Shown piece by piece: positions 58,809-64,000 of a stretch of DNA of 64,000 nucleotides. The notes beneath the pieces were generated by a model, which had not been told where the DNA came from, searched no databases, and was given only the letters and a program-made list of their open reading frames with translations. Every line of letters starts with the position of its first letter. Position 1 is the stretch's first letter. Source of the DNA: JBOZRQ01 sp050789255 (lineage in GTDB: Bacteria; Bacillota; Sulfobacillia; Symbiobacteriales; Symbiobacteriaceae); the NCBI GenBank assembly GCA_050789255.1, contig JBOZRQ010000033.1, forward strand, positions 1-64,000. Reading direction: 5' to 3'. A program made the position numbers and the translations under genes.

Positions 58809-61800
58809 ATGCACCGCAACAGAGTGGCCGTTCTGCTGGTCCTGCTGCTGTCCCTGCTAACCTCCCTGGTTGCTCCGGCTCCGGTACTTGCAGCGGAAGA
58901 GACGGCCCCCTCGCTCGCGTATTCCACCATGACCTTTCCCAAGTCGGTAACGGCCGGGGATACGGTCCGGTTCTCGGTGCCGGTGAACGTGCTGAAACCG
59001 GAAATCGGACTCTGCTGCGGCCGGATGCTCATTACGGGTCCGTCCAAGCAGCGCCTCTTCGTCGATCTGACCCGGAACGGCAACACCCTGGAGGGCAGCC
59101 TGAAACTGAGTGCGAATGCACCGGCGGGAACCTATGCCGTCACCGAACTCGGATTGCGCGATAACGACGGGAAGTACCTTATCCTCAAGAACGGGGAGAA
59201 GGGTTTTAGCCAAACCTTTACGGTAAACGCGAAGGGAGCCCCGGACACCAAGGGTCCCACGCTGAACTCCATCAGCCTGCCTGAGAAGGTGGCCAACGGC
59301 GACGAGATTGTGGTGACCGCTAAGGCAACCGACGATCTCAGCGGCGTCGGTGAGATCTACGTCACGGTACAGCCCAAGTCGGTAGGGGATCCTGGCTGGT
59401 CCTTCGTGCTCATGCTGCATCCTACTGGCAAGGCGAATGAGTTCAGTGGCAGCATGGTGGCCGATGCCGGTGCCTACATCTACGGGGAAGGCTTCATCTC
59501 CAAGGTGCAGCTGTATGACGCCGCTGGCAATGGCACGTTCCTCGAAGGGAAGGCACTGGAAGGCAAGGAGAACCGCACCGTCATGACGGTCACGCGGTCA
59601 ACTGTGCCCAAGGAGATGCTGACCAGCCCAAACCTGAACGTCATCCACCCCGGGCCGTTGGCGTATTGGTATTGGCCTGGTGAGGACTATGAGTACGTCT
59701 ACAACCTGCTGGTCCAGGCATCGAAGGATCCCCAGGCGGTTCGCGAGCGGGTGATGGGCGACCTGGCGCTACTGCAGACCGCGATCGAGGGGCTTCGCAA
59801 GGAGCTCTACACAGACCCGACGACGGGCCTGACCATCTCGCCCATGGCGACGTCGGGCAAGTGGTACATATTGAGTCGGGCCTCCCTGGTCCGCTTGGAG
59901 CTGCTAGCTGAACTTGACCGTAGAGCGGGCACTGCCCATGAGAAGCGCCCTGAGTTCGATGAGGATTACCTGGATTGGTTGTTCCAATTCTTTGGTGAAG
60001 GCGCTCGCTGGCTGCCGATGGACGAGACTTTGCCAGAATGGTGGACCCAGATGCCCCTGGCCGTTCTGAAGCAGTTGGCCCGGTCACCGGAAGCCCTGAA
60101 GGTAATGAAGACGCCGGCGCTGGAGTCAGAAGGGTACCAGCAGTACGATTTTATGGACCGAGACGTGCTCTATTTCCTCCCCGTGTCCTCCACCAACGCA
60201 CCGCGGCTGGTTACAGGGACGCGCTCGTTCTCGGTTTACTATGATATCCGCCGGACAGTAACGGGGGTCGTGCAAGACCTCTTCTACGAAATCGGGCGCC
60301 ACTTTGGACAAGCATACCTCTCCGCGTACGACGCCCGCGACCGAGTGAGCAAGTGGAACGGGTACTTACAGCTCCGTGGGAATCAGACGTGGCCGGACAA
60401 GATCGGTTGGCTGGGTTCAGCCACAAACAACCTGGCGGACGATTTCGCTGTCTCCTTCCTGCCCGGTAAGCTTGGGCAGCAGTATGTCTCCGCACAGAGC
60501 TATCAGCGCCTGCGCGATAATCCGACGATGGCCGAGGCCTTTCGAAGCTTCGTTACAACGAGCCTGACCCAGTCGACCGTCATGCCCAAATGGTCGATCG
60601 CCAACAACCGCCTGGAGGTAGGTACCGCCGAGTCCCGCGTGGTAACGGTGGAAGGGGCGGCCCAAAATTCCGTTGACTTCCTGGGCTATTATTGGGCGAA
60701 GAGCATTTCACCCCAGTCTATCCCGGTGAGTACGGTCCAAGGGAAAGCCATATTCACCTATCAGGTAACTGAGATGGGACGCGCCGCGGAGTTTGCGCTC
60801 CAGGCCAAGACCAGCACTGGCCGGACCTCCTTTAGGAACAGCCTGTATGTACGGGTGCCGGTACTGCTCGACGCGTTGCCTGCGAGTACCAACTCTTCTC
60901 CGCTGACGATCAGCGGGAAGGCTGCACCCGGGGCGAAAGTGACGGTCGGTGCGACCACGGCGACCGCCGACAACCAGGGCAAGTTCAGCCTGAAGGTCAA
61001 CCTGAACCCTGGTGAGAACCTGATCCGGCTGAGCACTGGCGAGAAGTTGGGGAGTACGGTACGCGTGCTATACAGCCCCAAGACCAGCAAAGTACCCCTG
61101 AAGGTCAACGTAGGCGGGACCGTTAGAACAGAGGCCCTGCAAGGAGTTCTCGAGACCGCTCCCTACGCGATGGTCTCCATCGGCTCCGATTCCGGACAGG
61201 CGAACTACAAGGGCGAATTCACGTATTACGTCCCCCTCGAGGAGGGCACCAATCGGATCCAGGTGAAGGTGACGGACACCTTTGGGAATTCGGCCTCGTG
61301 GTCCGGATTAGTCGTACGTGACACCAAGGCCCCGAGCCTGTTGGTGTCGCTGCCGATGCGGACCAACCTGTCGAGCTACAGCCTGACAGGCAAGACGGAG
61401 GCCGGGGCGCTTCTGACCGTGAATGATCAGGAGCTACCCGTGAAGGCCGACGGCAGCTTCTCGCTGGATCTGAAATTGGCACCGAACAAGCCGCAGGAGT
61501 TCACGCTGGTGGCGGTGGACAGTGCCGGCAACCAGGCGGAGCAGGTGCGTTCGGTCGCCTATGATCCGACCGTCCCCCTCTACGTGGCCGGGACCAGCGT
61601 GGACGTGAAGGGGCAGGTGGAGCCGGGCCTGGCTCTCACGTACCTAGGCAAGCCTGTAACCGTCGATAAGGATGGCAAGTTCACGCTCACAGTCAGCCTG
61701 CGCCCCTTGGAGGAGAACCGGGTGATTCTGCAGGCTACCAAGGGTGGAGAGGCCGTCGGGTTCCTGGAGTACAGAGTGACCAGCGCCGTTGCAGTCGACT

Positions 61801-62006
61801 CGGTGAAGATGCAGTCGAACGGCCGGCTGCGGATCTCGGGCCGGGCCGCGAAGGGCTATCAGGTGTCGGTGGACTTTGCGGTTGCAGAGCCTGCGGCCGA
61901 CGGCACCTGGTCCCTTGAGGTAGCCCCCGGAGGACGCACGCAGCTACAGCTCAACGTCAGCGGGCCGAGCGGCTCGCAGTCACTGACGGTCGACGTTCCC
62001 AAGTAA
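58809..62006 (+). CDS. Large secreted protein with Ig-like repeats
   Basis: 1065 residues. Signal peptide (HRNRVAVLLVLLLSLLTSL, cleaved near VLAAEE), two N-terminal Ig-like segments, a helical central region of about residues 260-620, then a series of Ig-like repeats to the end (for example LTISGKAAPGAKVTVGATTA and SYSLTGKTEAGALLTVNDQE). The centre contains YEIGRHFGQAYLS (about residues 493-505) and DDFAVSFLPG (about 545), reminiscent of a zinc-peptidase helix but lacking the first histidine of HExxH. No anchor or sortase signal is seen. ATG at 58809 with GGAAAGGG upstream. In an operon with the HtrA gene. Confidence 0.8.
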   Translation: MHRNRVAVLLVLLLSLLTSLVAPAPVLAAEETAPSLAYSTMTFPKSVTAGDTVRFSVPVNVLKPEIGLCCGRMLITGPSKQRLFVDLTRNGNTLEGSLKLSANAPAGTYAVTELGLRDNDGKYLILKNGEKGFSQTFTVNAKGAPDTKGPTLNSISLPEKVANGDEIVVTAKATDDLSGVGEIYVTVQPKSVGDPGWSFVLMLHPTGKANEFSGSMVADAGAYIYGEGFISKVQLYDAAGNGTFLEGKALEGKENRTVMTVTRSTVPKEMLTSPNLNVIHPGPLAYWYWPGEDYEYVYNLLVQASKDPQAVRERVMGDLALLQTAIEGLRKELYTDPTTGLTISPMATSGKWYILSRASLVRLELLAELDRRAGTAHEKRPEFDEDYLDWLFQFFGEGARWLPMDETLPEWWTQMPLAVLKQLARSPEALKVMKTPALESEGYQQYDFMDRDVLYFLPVSSTNAPRLVTGTRSFSVYYDIRRTVTGVVQDLFYEIGRHFGQAYLSAYDARDRVSKWNGYLQLRGNQTWPDKIGWLGSATNNLADDFAVSFLPGKLGQQYVSAQSYQRLRDNPTMAEAFRSFVTTSLTQSTVMPKWSIANNRLEVGTAESRVVTVEGAAQNSVDFLGYYWAKSISPQSIPVSTVQGKAIFTYQVTEMGRAAEFALQAKTSTGRTSFRNSLYVRVPVLLDALPASTNSSPLTISGKAAPGAKVTVGATTATADNQGKFSLKVNLNPGENLIRLSTGEKLGSTVRVLYSPKTSKVPLKVNVGGTVRTEALQGVLETAPYAMVSIGSDSGQANYKGEFTYYVPLEEGTNRIQVKVTDTFGNSASWSGLVVRDTKAPSLLVSLPMRTNLSSYSLTGKTEAGALLTVNDQELPVKADGSFSLDLKLAPNKPQEFTLVAVDSAGNQAEQVRSVAYDPTVPLYVAGTSVDVKGQVEPGLALTYLGKPVTVDKDGKFTLTVSLRPLEENRVILQATKGGEAVGFLEYRVTSAVAVDSVKMQSNGRLRISGRAAKGYQVSVDFAVAEPAADGTWSLEVAPGGRTQLQLNVSGPSGSQSLTVDVPK

Positions 62007-62012
62007 GCAGGC

Positions 62013-62044
62013 GGGCCCCACTCCAACATCGTGGAGTGGGGCCC
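62013..62044. terminator. Bidirectional terminator between secreted protein and metY genes
   Basis: A 13-bp perfect stem (62013-62025, GGGCCCCACTCCA, with 62032-62044; ACATCG loop) between two convergent genes. Confidence 0.8.
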
Positions 62045-62059
62045 TTCCGTGTCTATGGG

Positions 62060-63343
62060 TTACCGGGTCGCCGCAGCAAGCGCCTGGTCCAGATCAGCGA
62101 TGATGTCGTCGATGTGCTCGGTGCCGATGGAGAGCCGGACCAATTCCGGGGTGACGCCGGCCGCACGCTGCTCCTCGTCGGAGAGCTGCTGGTGGGTCGT
62201 TGTGTTGGGGTGGATGGCCAGCGACTTGGAGTCGCCGACGTTGGCCAGGTGGGAGACGAGCTTGAGGCTTTCGATGAAGGTCTTGCCGGCCTGGGCGCCG
62301 CCCTTGATGCCGAAGGTGAGGATGGCGCCCTGCCCCTTGGGCAGGTACTTCTTGGCCTTGGCATACTCCTGGCTGGTCTCCAGGCCCGGGTAGTTGACCC
62401 ATTGCACGCTCGGGTGATCCTGGAGGTGCTTGGCCACGGCCAGGGTATTGCTGGAGTGGCGCTCCATGCGGAGGTGCAGGGTCTCAAGGCCCTGGAGGAA
62501 CAGGAAGGAGTTGAACGGCGAGAGGGCGCCGCCCAGGTCGCGCAGCAGGCTGACGCGGGCCCGGAGGATGTAGGCCAAGTTGCCGAGATCGGCGTACTTG
62601 AGGCCGTGGTAGGCAGCGTCGGGCTCGGTGTAGAGCGGATGCTTGCCGCCCGCCCAGTTGAAGTTGCCGCTGTCGACGATGATGCCGCCAATGGCCGTGC
62701 CGTGTCCGCCGATGAACTTGGTGGCGGAGTGGACAACAATGTCGGCACCGTGCTTGATCGGCTGGCACAGGTACGGGGTCGCAAAGGTGTTGTCGATCAC
62801 GAGGGGCAGGCCGTTGTCGTGGGCGATCTTGGCGACGGCCTCAATGTCGAGGATGTCGCACTTGGGGTTGCCGATGGTTTCGGCATAGAGCGCCTTGGTC
62901 TTGGGGGTGATCGCCTTCCGGAAGTTCTCCGGGTCGGCGGGATCGACGAAGTGAACGGTGATGCCCATGCGCGGCAGGTTGTGGGCGAAGAGGGCGTAGG
63001 TGCCGCCATACAGGGTGGCCGAAGCGACGATCTCATCGCCGGCCTGGGCGAGGTTGAGGATCGCGTACAGCTCGGCGTTCTGGCCCGAGGCGACGCCGAG
63101 GGCGCCGACACCGCCTTCGAGGGCAGCGACCCGCTTCTCGAAGACGTCGGTGGTCGGGTTCATGATGCGGGTGTAGATGTTGCCGAACTCCTGCAAGGCG
63201 AAGAGCCGGGCGGCGTGGTCGCTGTCCTTGAAGACGTAAGATGAGGTCGCATAGATCGGGACTGCCCGGGAACCCGTGGTGGGATCCGGCTCTTGACCGG
63301 CGTGGATCGCAAGGGTCTCCGGGCGGTAGTTCTGTTCGGACAT
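62060..63343 (-). CDS. metY: O-acetylhomoserine sulfhydrylase
   Basis: 427 residues of the Cys/Met PLP-dependent family. PLP lysine in SATKFIGGHGTAIGG; YATSSYVFKDSDHAARLF and GNIYTRIMNPTTDVFE are typical of O-acetylhomoserine (thiol)-lyase. It makes homocysteine from O-acetylhomoserine and sulfide for methionine. ATG start with AGGGGAGG upstream. Single gene with its own promoter; no SAM riboswitch in its short leader. An O-acetylserine preference cannot be excluded. Confidence 0.92.
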   Translation of the reverse strand: MSEQNYRPETLAIHAGQEPDPTTGSRAVPIYATSSYVFKDSDHAARLFALQEFGNIYTRIMNPTTDVFEKRVAALEGGVGALGVASGQNAELYAILNLAQAGDEIVASATLYGGTYALFAHNLPRMGITVHFVDPADPENFRKAITPKTKALYAETIGNPKCDILDIEAVAKIAHDNGLPLVIDNTFATPYLCQPIKHGADIVVHSATKFIGGHGTAIGGIIVDSGNFNWAGGKHPLYTEPDAAYHGLKYADLGNLAYILRARVSLLRDLGGALSPFNSFLFLQGLETLHLRMERHSSNTLAVAKHLQDHPSVQWVNYPGLETSQEYAKAKKYLPKGQGAILTFGIKGGAQAGKTFIESLKLVSHLANVGDSKSLAIHPNTTTHQQLSDEEQRAAGVTPELVRLSIGTEHIDDIIADLDQALAAATR

Positions 63344-63384
63344 TGCTCTCGGTCCTCCCCTTGGGCTGCTTGGATATTAGTGCC

Positions 63385-63413
63385 ATGCTATCACCCGAGA
63401 GGAGACAGGTCAA
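63385..63413 (-). promoter_or_regulatory. Promoter of metY
   Basis: Minus-strand -35 TTGACC (63408-63413), 17 bp spacer and -10 TAGCAT (63385-63390), about 40 bp ahead of the start codon. The leader is too short for a riboswitch. Confidence 0.65.
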
Positions 63414-63451
63414 TTAAGTGTACTCTCACTATAGAACAGTTTTCAGGCAAT

Positions 63452-63479
63452 AAGAAAGGCCGCCTGCTTTCGGCGGCCT
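63452..63479 (-). terminator. Terminator of the YaaR-like gene
   Basis: An 8-bp perfect stem (63457-63464, AGGCCGCC, with 63472-63479) followed on the minus strand by TTTCTTA, just past the stop at 63491. Confidence 0.75.
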
Positions 63480-63490
63480 CCAGGGCTGGT

Positions 63491-63952
63491 TCACATGCGA
63501 AGGTCCAGCAGCATCCCTTTGATCTCGCCGATTCGTTCCAAGATGGCGAGGCGGTCCTGCTCCTGGCTGACGACCATTTCTGTGAGCTTTTCGAGCTCCT
63601 GGTCGACTGTGCGCATGATGACGAGGGTTCGGTGCTCCCACGCCTGGGAATCCCACTCCATTTCGGTTTTGACCTGCACCATATTGCTGGTGAGGTCCCG
63701 CATGAGGGAGGCGATGGCCTGCTTATACTGGCGCAGGTCGGACAGGCTGAGGCTTTCGCCGAGACGCTGCCCGAGGGTGTCGATTTGCTGGAGGGCCTTG
63801 TCGATGCGCTCGTTGAGCTGGCCGGCGTGGGCCTTGACCAGGGTGTCGCGGAACGACCCGTGCCCGACGCCGCTGGCCGGACGGTCTGTGCGTTCGCGGG
63901 AGGAGAGGTTGGTGCGGATGTCGGTGGCGGAGCGTACACGGTCCATTGGCAT
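63491..63952 (-). CDS. yaaR: YaaR family protein (DUF327)
   Basis: 153 residues, mostly helical, with family-like segments FRDTLVKAHAGQLNERID, DLRQYKQAIASLMRDLT and EHRTLVIMRTVDQELEKLTE. The DUF327/YaaR proteins of Firmicutes are of unknown function and lie near replication and recombination genes in Bacillus. ATG start with GAGAGGGGG upstream. Followed by a terminator. Its upstream partners lie outside the window. Confidence 0.85.
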   Translation of the reverse strand: MPMDRVRSATDIRTNLSSRERTDRPASGVGHGSFRDTLVKAHAGQLNERIDKALQQIDTLGQRLGESLSLSDLRQYKQAIASLMRDLTSNMVQVKTEMEWDSQAWEHRTLVIMRTVDQELEKLTEMVVSQEQDRLAILERIGEIKGMLLDLRM

Positions 63953-64000
63953 GGCTGTCGTTCCCCCTCTCCCGTTTAGGCGGATGCCCCGTCGATGGCG

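Noticed and set aside
63344..63490. A possible SAM riboswitch or T-box ahead of metY.
   Set aside because: The leader from the predicted start of transcription is only about 35 bases and shows no fitting structure.

Overview
The window reads as the chromosome of a GC-rich, probably thermophilic, single-membrane Firmicute, perhaps a Symbiobacterium relative. The assignment is an impression from gene content, not a tested result. Supporting signs are GAGG/GGAGG ribosome binding sites, sigma-A-type TTGACA/TATAAT promoters, many GTG and TTG starts, a B12-dependent ribonucleotide reductase with NrdR, a quinol-type NO reductase, a type IV pilus operon with no outer-membrane secretin, YaaR, and no outer-membrane genes. 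No complete tRNA or rRNA gene, insertion sequence, CRISPR array or prophage was seen. The left edge holds the first bases of a minus-strand 16S rRNA gene and its three tandem promoters.

Layout. 0.4-8.1 kb: a chemoreceptor signalling domain fused to a peptide-binding domain, an NhaC antiporter, and a peptide ABC transporter (binding protein plus two permeases, no ATPases). 8.2-15.4 kb: a lamin-tail-domain protein, a MocR regulator, a ferredoxin fusion, an acetamidase/formamidase, a DUF2797 protein, an aldo/keto reductase and an M42 peptidase. 15.4-22.4 kb: nrdR-nrdJ behind paired NrdR and DnaA boxes, a sirtuin, qNOR and a small unknown protein. 22.5-32.8 kb: a type IV pilus operon (pilB-T-C, major pilin, four minor-pilin genes, pilM-N-O). 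One minor pilin is fused to the zinc/methyltransferase half of a prepilin peptidase.

33-38.6 kb: two small proteins, a tungsten-type aldehyde:ferredoxin oxidoreductase with a MoaD-like carrier gene and a long RNA hairpin between them, an AlaX-type editing protein, and a CPA2 antiporter. 38.7-49.7 kb: an 11-subunit complex I without nuoE, F or G. nuoB stands alone with its own promoter and terminator, ahead of nuoA-C-D-H-I-J-K-L-M-N. 49.9-53.9 kb: a HAD phosphatase, then a TPR-protein gene followed by a 37-residue secreted peptide gene, facing a convergent XRE regulator. This resembles a peptide-signalling cassette. A D-amino-acid aminotransferase follows. 54-64 kb: a lipoprotein, a membrane protein, a soluble chemoreceptor, an HtrA protease, a large secreted Ig-like protein, MetY and YaaR.

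Working together: complex I, qNOR, the two Na+/H+ antiporters and the oxidoreductase suggest a respiratory, ion-gradient-driven metabolism using reduced ferredoxin or a similar donor. Pili, chemoreceptors, peptide uptake, secreted proteins and the possible peptide-signalling cassette point to life on surfaces or in close association with other cells. The observations most worth following are the methyltransferase-prepilin fusion, the cytoplasmic chemoreceptor/peptide-binding fusion, and the TPR-peptide-XRE cassette with its antisense overlap.
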